A DNA stretch of 35,292 nucleotides, taken from NCBI GenBank assembly GCA_028865545.1, contig JAGWJY010000033.1, forward strand, positions 1 to 35,292, written 5' to 3'. The notes under the pieces were generated by a model. It had not been told where the DNA came from, ran no database searches, and worked only from the letters and a program-made list of their open reading frames with translations. Made by a program: the position numbers and the translations under genes. Origin of the DNA: Alphaproteobacteria bacterium (GTDB lineage Bacteria; Pseudomonadota; Alphaproteobacteria; Micropepsales; Micropepsaceae). Positions 1 through 8,406 of this stretch are shown in pieces (position 1 is the stretch's first letter; each line of letters begins with the position of its first letter).

Positions 1-78
1 AAAATCTCCGTGCCGGGGTCTTCAGAATAACCGGCGCGGCCAGGACGCGGAAGGGCGCAAACCGGGACGAGCCGGGGG

Positions 79-138
79 CGGCCGTCCTGCGAGGCTCCCC
101 CGGCGCAAGGCCGGGGCCGCACCTCGGGACGACGGCCG
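79..138. repeat. Imperfect long palindrome, alphaproteobacterial intergenic repeat type
   Basis: The sequence folds into a long hairpin. The outer stem is CGGCCGTC (79-86) with GACGGCCG (131-138), then GAGG (91-94) with CCTC (122-125). The inner stem is CCCCGGC (98-104) with GCCGGGG (110-116), with loop GCAAG. The layout CGTCCT-GCGAGG-...-CACCTCGGGACGACG resembles the abundant intergenic palindromic repeats of many alphaproteobacterial genomes, whose ends are well conserved and whose centre varies. No T-run follows it, so a simple rho-independent terminator is less likely. Membership of a multicopy family is inferred, because no second copy is visible in this window. Confidence 0.6.
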
Positions 139-154
139 CGGGGCCCGCGTTACA

Positions 155-170
155 ATTCCGTACACGGAAT
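155..170. promoter_or_regulatory. Short inverted repeat upstream of the htrA-type gene
   Basis: ATTCCGT-AC-ACGGAAT has 7-bp perfect arms with a 2-bp spacer, lying 175 bp before the protease start. It could be an operator. Seven-base arms occur by chance about this often in a window of this size, so support is weak. The rest of bases 1-344 holds the hairpin at 79-138 and no credible gene. Confidence 0.25.
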
Positions 171-344
171 ATATTGCCGAATGCGGAAGAGCGGCGCGGC
201 GCGCGCGCGGCGTTGGTTTGCGCCTCCGCGTGTCGGATTTTTAATCGCGTGGTTACCGCACATCCATCTCGGCGGTTTATGTCGGAGGTGCGTGCGGTGC
301 GCCTGCCGCGCCGTGGAAATCCCAACCGTGAAAGAGGTCCAGCG

Positions 345-1868
345 ATGCCGATCCATCTCAGCCAATACAAACCGCGAAACCTGCGCGCCAGCCTGCTGGC
401 GCTGCTGCTGGGAACCGCTCTGGGCGCCGGCGGCGCCTGCTGGGCGATCTCGGCGCAAGCCAGCGAAGGCCCGGCGGCGCCGCCGCTCGGCCTGCCGCCC
501 GTCGCCGCGCCGGGCGGTTTCGCGCAAAGCGGCTTCGCGCCGCTGGTCAAGGAAGTCAGCCCGGCGGTGGTGCAGATCACCACCACCTCGATGCCGTCGA
601 ACAAGACGCTGCAGCAGATGCCGGGCCTGCCGCCGGGCTGGCCGTTCGGCGATTTCTTCGGCCAGCAATTCGGCGGGCAAGGCCAGCATTGGACGCTGCA
701 GGAACCGGCGCAGCATGCGCTGGGCTCGGGCTTCCTGATCGATCCGGCGGGCTACATCGTCACCAACAACCATGTGGTCGACGGCGCGCATCACATCTCG
801 GTCACCCTGACCGACGGCGACAAATACGCCGCCAAGGTGATCGGCCGCGATCCCAAGACCGATCTGGCGCTGCTCAAGATCGACGCCGGAAAACCGCTGC
901 CCTATGTGGCGTTCGGCGACTCCGGCAAGGAACAGGTGGGCGACTGGGTGGTGGCCGTCGGCAATCCCTACGGGCTGGGCGGCACGGTGACGGCGGGCAT
1001 CGTCTCGGCGCGCGGCCGCAACATCAACGACGGCAGCTATGACGATTTCCTGCAAATCGACGCGCCGATCAATCCGGGCAATTCCGGCGGGCCGCTGTTC
1101 AACCAGTCCGGCCGGGTGGTGGGCATCGACACGGCGATCTATTCGCCCTCGGGCGGCAGCGTCGGCATCGGCTTCGCCATCCCCTCCAATCTCGCCAAGG
1201 ATATCGTGGCGCAGCTGAGGGCCCACGGAAAGGTGGCGCGCGGCTGGCTCGGCATCCAGATGCAGGCGCTGACGCCGGCGCTGGCCAAGGCCGTCGGCCT
1301 CTCCAACGATCACGGCGTGCTGGTCGACATGGTGGAGAAGGATTCGCCGGCCCTGCGGGCGGGCATCAAACAGGGCGACGTCATCACCGCCTATGACGGC
1401 AAGCCGATCAAGAGCATGCGCGACCTGGCCTTCGACGTCGCCGACACGGCGGCCGGAAAAACCGCCGACGTCACGCTGTGGCGCAACCAGCAGCGGCAGA
1501 GCATCGACGTCACCATCGGCAACCAGAAGCAGGAGAAGGTCGCCTCGGCGCAGGGCGCCGGAACGCATAAGGGGCCGGTGGGCATGGCGCTGGAACGGCT
1601 GACGCCCGGCGAGCGCAACGAACTCAACGTCGATCCGTCGGTCAACGGCGTGGTGGTGGCGCAGGTGACGCCCGACAGCAAGGCCGATCAGAGCGGCGTG
1701 CAGGCGGGCGACATCATCCTGCGCGTCGCCGGCAACAAGGTGGCGAACCCGGCGCAGGCGGCGCACGACATCCACGCCGCCGAGAACGCCAAGAAGCCGG
1801 CGGTGCTGATCCAGATCCTGCGCGACGGCGTGAAATCCTATCTCGGCCTCAAGCTGGCGACGGGATGA
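345..1868 (+). CDS. Do/DegP (HtrA)-family periplasmic serine endoprotease
   Basis: A 507-aa periplasmic protease and chaperone that degrades or refolds misfolded envelope proteins. The ATG at 345 is chosen over an upstream in-frame start at 174 because an AAAGAGG ribosome site precedes it and it opens a clear signal peptide (residues 1 to about 40, hydrophobic LLALLLGTALGAGGA). The trypsin-like domain has the full triad: H143 (NNHVVDG), D173 (KTDLALLK) and S247 (PGNSGGP). Two PDZ domains follow, at roughly residues 290-380 and 405-500. A Q-rich, Phe-rich stretch at about 90-120 resembles the LA loop of DegP/DegQ. Length and two-PDZ layout fit the Do family. DegP, DegQ and MucD cannot be separated from sequence alone. 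It converges with the next gene, with 11 bases between them and no visible terminator. Confidence 0.93.
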   Translation: MPIHLSQYKPRNLRASLLALLLGTALGAGGACWAISAQASEGPAAPPLGLPPVAAPGGFAQSGFAPLVKEVSPAVVQITTTSMPSNKTLQQMPGLPPGWPFGDFFGQQFGGQGQHWTLQEPAQHALGSGFLIDPAGYIVTNNHVVDGAHHISVTLTDGDKYAAKVIGRDPKTDLALLKIDAGKPLPYVAFGDSGKEQVGDWVVAVGNPYGLGGTVTAGIVSARGRNINDGSYDDFLQIDAPINPGNSGGPLFNQSGRVVGIDTAIYSPSGGSVGIGFAIPSNLAKDIVAQLRAHGKVARGWLGIQMQALTPALAKAVGLSNDHGVLVDMVEKDSPALRAGIKQGDVITAYDGKPIKSMRDLAFDVADTAAGKTADVTLWRNQQRQSIDVTIGNQKQEKVASAQGAGTHKGPVGMALERLTPGERNELNVDPSVNGVVVAQVTPDSKADQSGVQAGDIILRVAGNKVANPAQAAHDIHAAENAKKPAVLIQILRDGVKSYLGLKLATG

Positions 1869-1879
1869 GGCGCCGCGCC

Positions 1880-2137
1880 TCAGGCGGGATCGGAACGCCG
1901 CGCCCGCATCTCCGCCAGCAGATGGCGCAGGCGCTTGTCGGCCTTGTGGTTGTTGATCGCCAGAACGGCGTGCAGCAGGCCGATGGCCCACAGCGCCAGG
2001 CCGATGCTGTGGAAGATGATCGTCAGCCAGAAGGCGATGGACAGGATGTAGAGGATCAGATTCGCCAGCGCCTGGAACGGCTTTCCGATCAGGAGCAGCG
2101 CCAGCGGCGCGCAGAAGATGGCGACGAGATAGATCAT
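1880..2137 (-). CDS. Small two-helix membrane protein, Pmp3/YqaE-like
   Basis: An 85-aa protein, mostly two hydrophobic helices (AIFCAPLALLLIGKPFQALA and the stretch from LILYILSIAF to LLHAVLAI), with a charged tail rich in Lys, Arg and His. The pattern, with a Pro in the first helix and a short GKP turn, resembles the stress-induced Pmp3/YqaE proteolipids, though it is longer than the usual 50-60 residues and the match is loose. The start at 2137 is chosen because GGAG sits just upstream and the protein then begins MIYLVAIF; an upstream in-frame ATG at 2167 has no better site. Its function is not known from sequence. A role in membrane potential or stress is only a family analogy. Confidence 0.6.
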   Translation of the reverse strand: MIYLVAIFCAPLALLLIGKPFQALANLILYILSIAFWLTIIFHSIGLALWAIGLLHAVLAINNHKADKRLRHLLAEMRARRSDPA

Positions 2138-2205
2138 GGCTCCGGCGGCCTGCTGGTTGCGGCGCAACTATAGCGCGGCGCGGCGGCGATGGCGAAGGCC
2201 GCCGC

Positions 2206-3579
2206 TCAATGCGCCGCGGGCGGCGGCGGGAAGAAGGCGCCCGCCACGGTGGGGAATTCCACCGGGCTGGCGTAATCATCCGCCGAGATCGCCGAGACGC
2301 CGAAGAACCAGTCGTCGATGACGACGTCCTTCAGCTTGAGCGAGGTGGCGCTGCCGGCCGAGCGGCTGGAGGTCCAATAGGGCGCCGTGGTGTCGCGCCA
2401 CCAGACGCGATAGGAGGCGGCGCCGGGCACCGCCGTCCAGCTCACCGTGGTGTCGTGCGCCACGGCGCCTGCGATCTTGACCATCGCCGGCGGCGCCGGC
2501 GCCATCGCCAGGCTCGCCATGGTCAAGGCGTTGAGCCGCGTCACCTGCGCCAGATAGGGGAAGTTGACGAATGCGAGGCGGTCGCCGTAATCGATGCCGT
2601 TCTCGCTGCGCACGTCCTGGTGCTCGTGATTGTAGTTCTCGATGGCCTCGGTGAAGCGCACCGCGGGGTAGCCGGCCGCCAGCATCTCCACCTGGTCGCC
2701 GCCGCGGTCGTAGCGGTCGGTGCGGTAGATCATCCGTACGCTGAAGTTTGTCAGATAACGCCCGGCGATGCCGGCGATGTAGCGCGCCAGATTGCGCGAC
2801 GGACTGTCGACCTCGCCGCCATTGTAGCGGCGGCGCTCGGCTTCCTGCGGCGTCTCGGTGGAACGCGTGCCTTCCGAGAACAGCCGCACATGGTTGGCGT
2901 CGGTCAGGCCGTTGTCGCCGGTGATGTTGCCGACGATGTCGTTGTTGAGATCGGCCTCCACCTGCCAGTGGTGATCCTTGGCGTATTGCGCCAGCAGCTT
3001 GCCGCCATAGAGGTCCTGTTCCTCGCCGGAGAGCACGGCGAAGACCAGCGTGGCGGCGAATTTGCGCTTCGACAGCACGCGCGCCGCCTCGATGACGGCG
3101 GCGGTGCCCGAGCCGTCGTCGTCGGCGCCGGGGGCGTCGCTGGTGGCGTTCATCACGTCGGTGACGCGCGAATCGAGATGGCCGGAAATGACGACGTAGC
3201 GGCCCGGATCGGAGGTGCCCGGCAGGATCGCCAGCACGTCCATGATCTCGGTGGGCTTGGGAACGCGCGGGCCGGTGACCGTCTGGGTCGGGGTCTCGAT
3301 CTGCAGGCAGCCGCTACAGGCCTTGCTGATCTCCTCGAAGCGGCTCTTCACCCAGCGCCGCGCCGCGCCGATGCCGCGCGTCTCCGACGTGGTGTCCGAC
3401 ATGGTGTGGCGCGTGCCGAAACCCACCAGTTTGGTGATCGTCGCCTTCAGCTCGTCGGCTTTGACATCGGCGGCGATGCTGCGCAGCAGCGGATGATCGG
3501 GCGGCAGCGCCGGCGCGTCAGCGGCCTGCGCCGCGGCCAGCAGAAATCCCGTGCAGACGATGGCGGCAACGGCGCGCAT
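2206..3579 (-). CDS. Secreted M28-family zinc aminopeptidase/carboxypeptidase with C-terminal Fn3-like domain
   Basis: A 457-aa exported metallopeptidase. A signal peptide (residues 1-20) follows a strong GGAGG site 5 bases before the ATG. The M28 two-zinc centre is visible: H134 and D136 in SGHLDSR, an Asp in GADDDGSGTA (about 153-155), the catalytic Glu pair E186-E187 in LSGEEQD, D214 in NNDIVGN, and a final His in NYNHEHQDVR (about 318-320). After residue 360 comes a beta-rich segment (TVSWTAVPGAASYRVWWRD) that looks like a fibronectin type III domain, common at the end of secreted M28 enzymes. It probably releases amino acids from peptides outside the cytoplasm. The substrate is not predictable. 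Confidence 0.88.
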   Translation of the reverse strand: MRAVAAIVCTGFLLAAAQAADAPALPPDHPLLRSIAADVKADELKATITKLVGFGTRHTMSDTTSETRGIGAARRWVKSRFEEISKACSGCLQIETPTQTVTGPRVPKPTEIMDVLAILPGTSDPGRYVVISGHLDSRVTDVMNATSDAPGADDDGSGTAAVIEAARVLSKRKFAATLVFAVLSGEEQDLYGGKLLAQYAKDHHWQVEADLNNDIVGNITGDNGLTDANHVRLFSEGTRSTETPQEAERRRYNGGEVDSPSRNLARYIAGIAGRYLTNFSVRMIYRTDRYDRGGDQVEMLAAGYPAVRFTEAIENYNHEHQDVRSENGIDYGDRLAFVNFPYLAQVTRLNALTMASLAMAPAPPAMVKIAGAVAHDTTVSWTAVPGAASYRVWWRDTTAPYWTSSRSAGSATSLKLKDVVIDDWFFGVSAISADDYASPVEFPTVAGAFFPPPPAAH

Positions 3580-3743
3580 GAGACACCTCCAGGCTGGACG
3601 GGCGCAGAGTGGCGTCTGCGCCGCGGAGGGGCAAGCGCAGTAACGCAGATGTGCGCGGCGCCCGGCCTACTGGAACGGGCCGCCGTCCTGCCATAGGCTC
3701 GCGCCGCGCCGGGACAGACCGGCCGCGCCAATCCGGAGACGCC

Positions 3744-4199
3744 GTGTTCCGTCAACTGCTGACTTTCCTGAATGCGCCCGAAGCGGAGCGGAAGCCTCCG
3801 GAGCTGCGCGTGGCGGTGGCGGTCCTGCTGCTCGAAGCGGCCCACCGCGACGACGAGTTCGGCGCCGAGGAGCGCACGGCCATCGAGCGGCTGCTGACGA
3901 AAAAATTCGCCCTCTCCGCGGAAGAATGCGCGCAACTGCTGGCCTCCTGCGAAGCGACGTCCGAGCGCATGACGCAGCTGCATCCCTACACCCAGGCCAT
4001 CTTCACGCAGATGCCGATCGAAGAGCGGGTGCAGTTCATGGAGATGCTTTGGGAAGTGGTCTACGCCGACGGCGTGCTCGATCCCGAAGAGGACGCGCTG
4101 ATCCGCCGTCTCGGCGGCCTCATCTATGTCTCCGACAGAGACCGCGTGCTGGCCCGCCAGCGGGCGCTTGCGCGGCTGGGCAGAACCGCCGCGGATTAA
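3744..4199 (+). CDS. TerB-like (tellurite-resistance TerB/DjlA-N fold) protein
   Basis: A 151-aa all-helical cytoplasmic protein. The GTG at 3744 is preferred over an in-frame start at 3609 because CCGGAG lies 7 bases upstream and the family starts with the MFRQLLTFL helix. Two acidic motifs typical of the TerB fold are present: EAAHRDDEFGAEER (about 31-44) and VVYADGVLDPEEDALIRR (105-122). The fold is known to bind divalent metal in TerB itself, but single-gene TerB-like proteins of this size are widespread and of unknown role. No other ter genes are nearby, so tellurite resistance should not be assumed. It ends 9 bases from the convergent muramidase gene. Confidence 0.8.
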   Translation: MFRQLLTFLNAPEAERKPPELRVAVAVLLLEAAHRDDEFGAEERTAIERLLTKKFALSAEECAQLLASCEATSERMTQLHPYTQAIFTQMPIEERVQFMEMLWEVVYADGVLDPEEDALIRRLGGLIYVSDRDRVLARQRALARLGRTAAD

Positions 4200-4208
4200 C
4201 CGGCATCG

Positions 4209-5411
4209 TCAATACAGAAGATGCGCCCGGCGTTCCTCCAGCCAGGCGCGTTCGTCGGGCGCCGCGAGCGCCTCGAGATCGCCGGGCATGGCGGCGGCAT
4301 CGTCCACCCATTCGCGCAGCAAGGGCGAGCCGTTGATGACGTCGATGGCGCGCTTGCCGTGCTCGTATTCGTAGGCGAAGTCGCGCCACAGCGGATAGGC
4401 GGGCGCCAGGCGGCGGATCGCCTTGAAGGCCAGCGCCTGCAGGCGCCAGGGCTTGAAGGCGGCGTGATCGTAAGCGGGACCTTCGGTGTGAATCTGCACG
4501 CCGGCGCAGAGATGGCCGGCATGTTTGTGGAAGGTCGGCTCGAACCAGCAGTCGCGCAGCTGACAGCCGGCGAGCCAGTGCGGCGCCAAGGCGCGCATCT
4601 CGTCAATGACACGGCGCGCATCGATGTCGGGCGCGCCGAACAGTTCCAGCGGCCGCGTGGTGCCGCGGCCTTCCGACAGCGTCGTGCCTTCCAGCATCAC
4701 CGTGCCGGCATAGGCGCGCGCCATCCAGAGGTTCGGCGCGTTGGGACTGGGATTGACCCAGACGCGCGCACCGAGCGGCCAGCCGAAGCCGGGCGCGGCC
4801 TCGGGATGCCAGCCTTCCATTTCAATGACGCGATAGCCGACGTCGAGCCTGTTGGCGGCAACGAACCAGCGGCCCAGCTCGCCCAGCGTCAGACCATGGC
4901 GCATCGGCAGCGGACCGGCGCCGACGAAACTCTCCCAGCCCGCGCGCAGCTTAAGGCCTTCCACCGGACGGCCGGCGGGATTGGGGCGATCGAGCACCCA
5001 CACTTCTTTATGATGCTTCGCCGCGGCTTCGAGCACATAGAGCAGCGTGGTGACGAAAGTGTAGATGCGGCAGCCCAGATCCTGCAGATCGACGAGGAGC
5101 ACGTCGAAGGTGTCCATCATCGCATCGGTGGGACGGCGCACCTCGCCGTAAAGACTGAACACCGGGATGCGGTGGACCGGATCGAGGAAGTCCGGCGACT
5201 CCACCATGTTGTCCTGCTTGTCGCCGCGCAGCCCGTGCTGCGGCCCGAAAGCGGCGGCGAGCTTGATGTCGCCGCTGGCCGCCAGCGCATCGAGGGAATG
5301 CGTCAGATGCTGCGTCACCGAGGCCGGATGCGCCAGCAAGGCGACGCGCTTGCCATGCAACGGAGCACGCAGCGAAGGCTCGGCGAGCAGATGGTCGATG
5401 CCGAATTTCAT
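4209..5411 (-). CDS. namZ: DUF1343 / NamZ-family exo-beta-N-acetylmuramidase
   Basis: A 400-aa protein of the DUF1343 family. Its founding characterised member, NamZ of Bacillus subtilis, removes MurNAc from the non-reducing end of peptidoglycan fragments. Family blocks are visible: MVESPDFLDPVHRIPVFSLY, LLVDLQDLGCRIYTF, VLDRPNPAG, PMRHGLTLGELG and EGTTLSEGRGTTRPLE. The start at 5411 shares an ATGA overlap with the stop of the upstream gene, so translation is probably coupled. There is no signal peptide, so in this organism it would act on muropeptides in the cytoplasm unless exported in another way. The longer open frame to 5717 only overlaps the upstream gene. The gene symbol is transferred from the family, not from proven orthology. 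Confidence 0.85.
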   Translation of the reverse strand: MKFGIDHLLAEPSLRAPLHGKRVALLAHPASVTQHLTHSLDALAASGDIKLAAAFGPQHGLRGDKQDNMVESPDFLDPVHRIPVFSLYGEVRRPTDAMMDTFDVLLVDLQDLGCRIYTFVTTLLYVLEAAAKHHKEVWVLDRPNPAGRPVEGLKLRAGWESFVGAGPLPMRHGLTLGELGRWFVAANRLDVGYRVIEMEGWHPEAAPGFGWPLGARVWVNPSPNAPNLWMARAYAGTVMLEGTTLSEGRGTTRPLELFGAPDIDARRVIDEMRALAPHWLAGCQLRDCWFEPTFHKHAGHLCAGVQIHTEGPAYDHAAFKPWRLQALAFKAIRRLAPAYPLWRDFAYEYEHGKRAIDVINGSPLLREWVDDAAAMPGDLEALAAPDERAWLEERRAHLLY

Positions 5412-5944
5412 GACCGCGACGGTGCTGGAAGTTCCAGCGCAAAGCAATCGGAATGATGGAAGTCCGGCTTGCCCGGCGGATGCCTGAGCGCCCAATAAGA
5501 CAGGCGGCCGCTCGCCTCTTCGATCACCGCCGAAAGACCGAGCATCCAGGACGCGCCGCCCAGCGGTAGATTGGGAGAGACCAGCAGTTCGAGCTGGCCG
5601 GCATCCGCATGCACGGAGATGCGCGGCGCGGCGATGTCGGCGGCGCGCATGCCGCTGCGATAGGCGTCGAAGTCGTAGGCCGCCCATTGCGTCGACGGCG
5701 CGACGTTGAGCTCGCAATAGGCGTCGCCGGTTCCCGCCTTGACGAAGGCCTCGAAGCAGGTGTGTTTCCAGAGCGCGTCCGCGCGCGTCGGCTCGCTCAA
5801 GGGCGGCAGGCGCAAATCGCTCATCCTGCCCGCCACGAGGTAACGCAAAATCAGCACGCCGGAGCGCGGCCGCGACACTTCCACAGCGATGCCGGACACC
5901 GCCTCGCAGTGCGAATCCGGATGAAGCTGCAAGGCCTGGCGCAT
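5408..5944 (-). CDS. DOMON-like domain protein
   Basis: A 178-aa protein resembling the DOMON-like beta-sandwich family: an N-terminal strand region (GVLILRYLVAG), then LWKHTCFEAFVKAG, YCELNVAPSTQWAAYDFDAYR and a C-terminal YWALRHPPGKPDFHHSDCFA. The motif TCFEAF...Y.E.N.AP...W..Y.F..YR matches proteins annotated as carbohydrate- or heme-binding-like beta sandwiches. There is no signal peptide. It is the first gene of a pair: its TGA overlaps the ATG of the NamZ-type gene (ATGA), which suggests it works with that sugar hydrolase, perhaps in muropeptide sugar recognition. That functional link is inferred from gene order only. A weak ribosome site precedes 5944. Confidence 0.75.
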   Translation of the reverse strand: MRQALQLHPDSHCEAVSGIAVEVSRPRSGVLILRYLVAGRMSDLRLPPLSEPTRADALWKHTCFEAFVKAGTGDAYCELNVAPSTQWAAYDFDAYRSGMRAADIAAPRISVHADAGQLELLVSPNLPLGGASWMLGLSAVIEEASGRLSYWALRHPPGKPDFHHSDCFALELPAPSRS

Positions 5945-5977
5945 GGACCGACTATAGCGTTCCCGGCCCGCTCGCGC

Positions 5978-7099
5978 CTAGGAGGCGATATACCGCTTCA
6001 GGTGATGGTCGACATTGCCGTAGAGCGCGTCGATCATCGTCAGGCGCTTGAAATAATGGCCGACGCTGAGTTCGTCGGTCATGCCCATGCCGCCATGAAT
6101 CTGAATCGCCTGCTGGCCGACGAAGCGGCCCGACTTGCCGATCTGCACCTTGGCGGCGGAGACGGATTTGCGGCGCTCCGGACCGCCGAGCTTCAACGCC
6201 GCCATCAGGGCGATGGACACCGACTGCTCGACATGCACGAACATGTCGGCCATGCGATGCTGCAGCGCCTGGAACTTGCCGATGGGCTGGCCGAACTGCT
6301 TGCGCGTCTTGGAATATTCCACCGTGGCGGCGAGCAGCACTTTCATGCAGCCCACGGCCTCGGCGCAATGCGCGGCAATGGCTTCGTCACAGGCCTGATC
6401 GACCAGCGCGAAGCCGCCCTCGGCCGGGCCGATCAGACGGTCCGCCGGGATTTCCGCATTCTCGAAGGTGACCTCGGAAGCGCGCGTGCCGTCGACGGTG
6501 GGATAATCGCGGACGCCGACGCCTTTGGCTTTCTTGTCGATCAGGAAGACGCCGACGCCCTTCTCGTCGCGGCGGGCGCCCGCGGTGCGCGCCGTCACCA
6601 GCAGCGCGTCGGCCCAGGGGCCGCCGAGCACGACCGCCTTCTGGCCGTTGAGCACAAAGGAGGCGCCCTGCTTTTTCGCCGTGGTCTGGAGATCGGCGAG
6701 ATTGTAGCGGCCGCCCTGCTCGGCGAAGGCGAAGGCGATCATCGTGCCGCCGGTCGCGATCTTGTTCAGCCATTCCTGTTTCTGCGCCTCCGTGCCGGCG
6801 CGGGCGATGAGGCCGCCGGCGACGATCACGGTGGGGACATAAGGCTCCACCACCAGCGCCTTGCCGAACTCTTCCAGGATCACCGAGGCGTCGATGGCGC
6901 CGCCGCCGAGCCCGCCATAGGCTTCCGGCAAAGGCGCCGCCAGCAGACCGAGTTCGGCGAACTGCTGCCATTGCGCCGGATCGCGGCCCTCGTCGCTGCG
7001 GGTGAATTTGCGCCAAGCCTCGAAGCCGTATTTGTCGGCGAGATAAGCGGCGACGGAGTTGCGCAGCAGCGTCTGTTCTTCGGTGTAGGAGAAATCCAT
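5978..7099 (-). CDS. Acyl-CoA dehydrogenase family protein (catalytic-type subunit)
   Basis: A 373-aa flavoprotein of the acyl-CoA dehydrogenase family, which introduces the alpha,beta double bond into acyl-CoA and passes electrons to ETF. It has the usual order: helical N-domain (FSYTEEQTLLRNSVAAYLA), central beta domain (FVLNGQKAVVLGGPWADALLV), and helical C-domain with TRKQFGQPIGKFQALQHRMA. The C-terminal motif QIHGGMGMTDELSVGHYFKR places a Glu where the catalytic base of classical members sits. The start has GGAG 6 bases upstream. It lies 11 bases after the next acyl-CoA dehydrogenase gene, so they form an operon. The pair resembles heteromeric (alpha2beta2) dehydrogenases that act on bulky CoA esters. 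Substrate unknown. Confidence 0.9.
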   Translation of the reverse strand: MDFSYTEEQTLLRNSVAAYLADKYGFEAWRKFTRSDEGRDPAQWQQFAELGLLAAPLPEAYGGLGGGAIDASVILEEFGKALVVEPYVPTVIVAGGLIARAGTEAQKQEWLNKIATGGTMIAFAFAEQGGRYNLADLQTTAKKQGASFVLNGQKAVVLGGPWADALLVTARTAGARRDEKGVGVFLIDKKAKGVGVRDYPTVDGTRASEVTFENAEIPADRLIGPAEGGFALVDQACDEAIAAHCAEAVGCMKVLLAATVEYSKTRKQFGQPIGKFQALQHRMADMFVHVEQSVSIALMAALKLGGPERRKSVSAAKVQIGKSGRFVGQQAIQIHGGMGMTDELSVGHYFKRLTMIDALYGNVDHHLKRYIAS

Positions 7100-7110
7100 A
7101 TCCGCTCCGC

Positions 7111-8298
7111 CTAAAGGCCCAAAACCGCTTTGACGATGATGTTGCGCTGGATCTCGTTCGAGCCGCCGTAGATCGATGCCTTGCGCATGTTGAAGTAGCG
7201 CCCCGCCGCGCCCAGCGCGTAATCCGGACCGACGTAATCGTTGGCGCCCAGCCCGCGCTCATAGGGAAACGCGTAATAGCCGACGGCTTCCTCGGCCAGC
7301 TCGGTGATGCGCTGCTGAATCTCGGTGCCGCGGATTTTCAGGATCGAGCTTTCCGGGCCCGCCATCTCGCCGCGCGCCTCCGCCGCCAGGGTGCGCAGTT
7401 CGGTATATTCCAGCGCCGAGAGTTCGATCTCCAGTTCGGCAATCTTGCGCGCGAACTCCGGGGTCTCGATCAGCGGCACGCCGTCGTCCTGTTCGGCGCG
7501 GGCGATTTCCTTCAGCCGCACCACGGCCTGTTTGGAGCGCGCGGTGTTGGCGATGCCGGTGCGTTCGTTGACCAGCAGGAATTTGGCGTAGGTCCAGCCC
7601 TTGTTCTCCTCGCCCACCAGCTGATCGGCCGGCACTTTCACATTGTCGAAGAAAACTTCGTTCACTTCCTGGGCGCCGCCCAGCACGATGATCGGCTTGA
7701 TGGTGATGCCCGGCGACTTCATGTCGATCAGCAGGAAGCTGATGCCTTCCTGCGCCTTGACCTCGGTGTTGGTGCGCACCAGGCAGAAGATCCAGTCGGC
7801 ATATTGCGCCAGCGTGGTCCAGGTCTTCTGGCCGTTGACGACGTAGTGATCGCCCTGGCGCACGGCGCGCAGGCGCAGGCTGGCGAGATCGGAACCGGAG
7901 CCCGGTTCGGAATAACCCTGACACCACCAGTCCTCGCCCGACAGAATGCGCGGCAGGTAGTGCTTCTTCTGCGCCTCGCTGCCGAAGGTGTAGAGCACCG
8001 GGCCCAGCATGTTGAGGCCGAAGACCACCACCGGCGGCATTTCCGCCCGGGCGCATTCCTCGTTGAAGATGTAACGCTGCGTCACGCTCCAGCCGGTGCC
8101 GCCATATTCCTTCGGCCAATGCGGCGCCACCCAGCCCTTGGCGTAAAGCAGCTTGTGCCAGGCCATGTAGTCGTCGCGCGTGCGCGTGGCGGATTCCGGC
8201 GTACCCGTCGAGCGCGGCAGCTTCGGTTTGGACTCGGCGATGAAGGCGCGCACCTCGGCGCGGAAGGCTTCTTCCTCGGGCGAGAACGAAAGATCCAT
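7111..8298 (-). CDS. Acyl-CoA dehydrogenase family protein (partner subunit)
   Basis: A 395-aa acyl-CoA dehydrogenase-family protein. The start at 8298 has AGGAG upstream and gives the family N-terminus MDLSFSPEEEAFRAEVRAF; the frame runs on to 8361 without a better start. Recognisable parts include HWPKEYGGTGWS, YSEPGSGSDLASLRLRA (flavin and substrate loop), HYVVNGQKTWTTLAQYADW and the C-terminal FAD motif YGGSNEIQRNIIVKAVLGL. The segment before this last motif (YALGAAGRYFNMRKAS) lacks the G-G-x-G-x-x-x-E pattern seen in its neighbour, so it may be the non-catalytic half of a heterotetramer. It is transcribed ahead of the other dehydrogenase, with 11 bases between them. Confidence 0.9.
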   Translation of the reverse strand: MDLSFSPEEEAFRAEVRAFIAESKPKLPRSTGTPESATRTRDDYMAWHKLLYAKGWVAPHWPKEYGGTGWSVTQRYIFNEECARAEMPPVVVFGLNMLGPVLYTFGSEAQKKHYLPRILSGEDWWCQGYSEPGSGSDLASLRLRAVRQGDHYVVNGQKTWTTLAQYADWIFCLVRTNTEVKAQEGISFLLIDMKSPGITIKPIIVLGGAQEVNEVFFDNVKVPADQLVGEENKGWTYAKFLLVNERTGIANTARSKQAVVRLKEIARAEQDDGVPLIETPEFARKIAELEIELSALEYTELRTLAAEARGEMAGPESSILKIRGTEIQQRITELAEEAVGYYAFPYERGLGANDYVGPDYALGAAGRYFNMRKASIYGGSNEIQRNIIVKAVLGL

Positions 8299-8406
8299 GG
8301 CGTTTCTCCTCGAGCGCATGCCCGTCGAAGAAAACAATACACATGCGCGGGCGCGCGCCAAGCGCCGCCGGGGAACTTTATCTTGACGGTGGGAAACCTA
8401 TCGCGC

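Noticed and set aside
150..2279. Long open frame of about 700 codons on the minus strand across the HtrA gene
   Set aside because: It has an Arg/Ala/His-rich composition typical of antisense reading through GC-rich coding DNA, has no recognisable domain and covers a well-supported protease gene.
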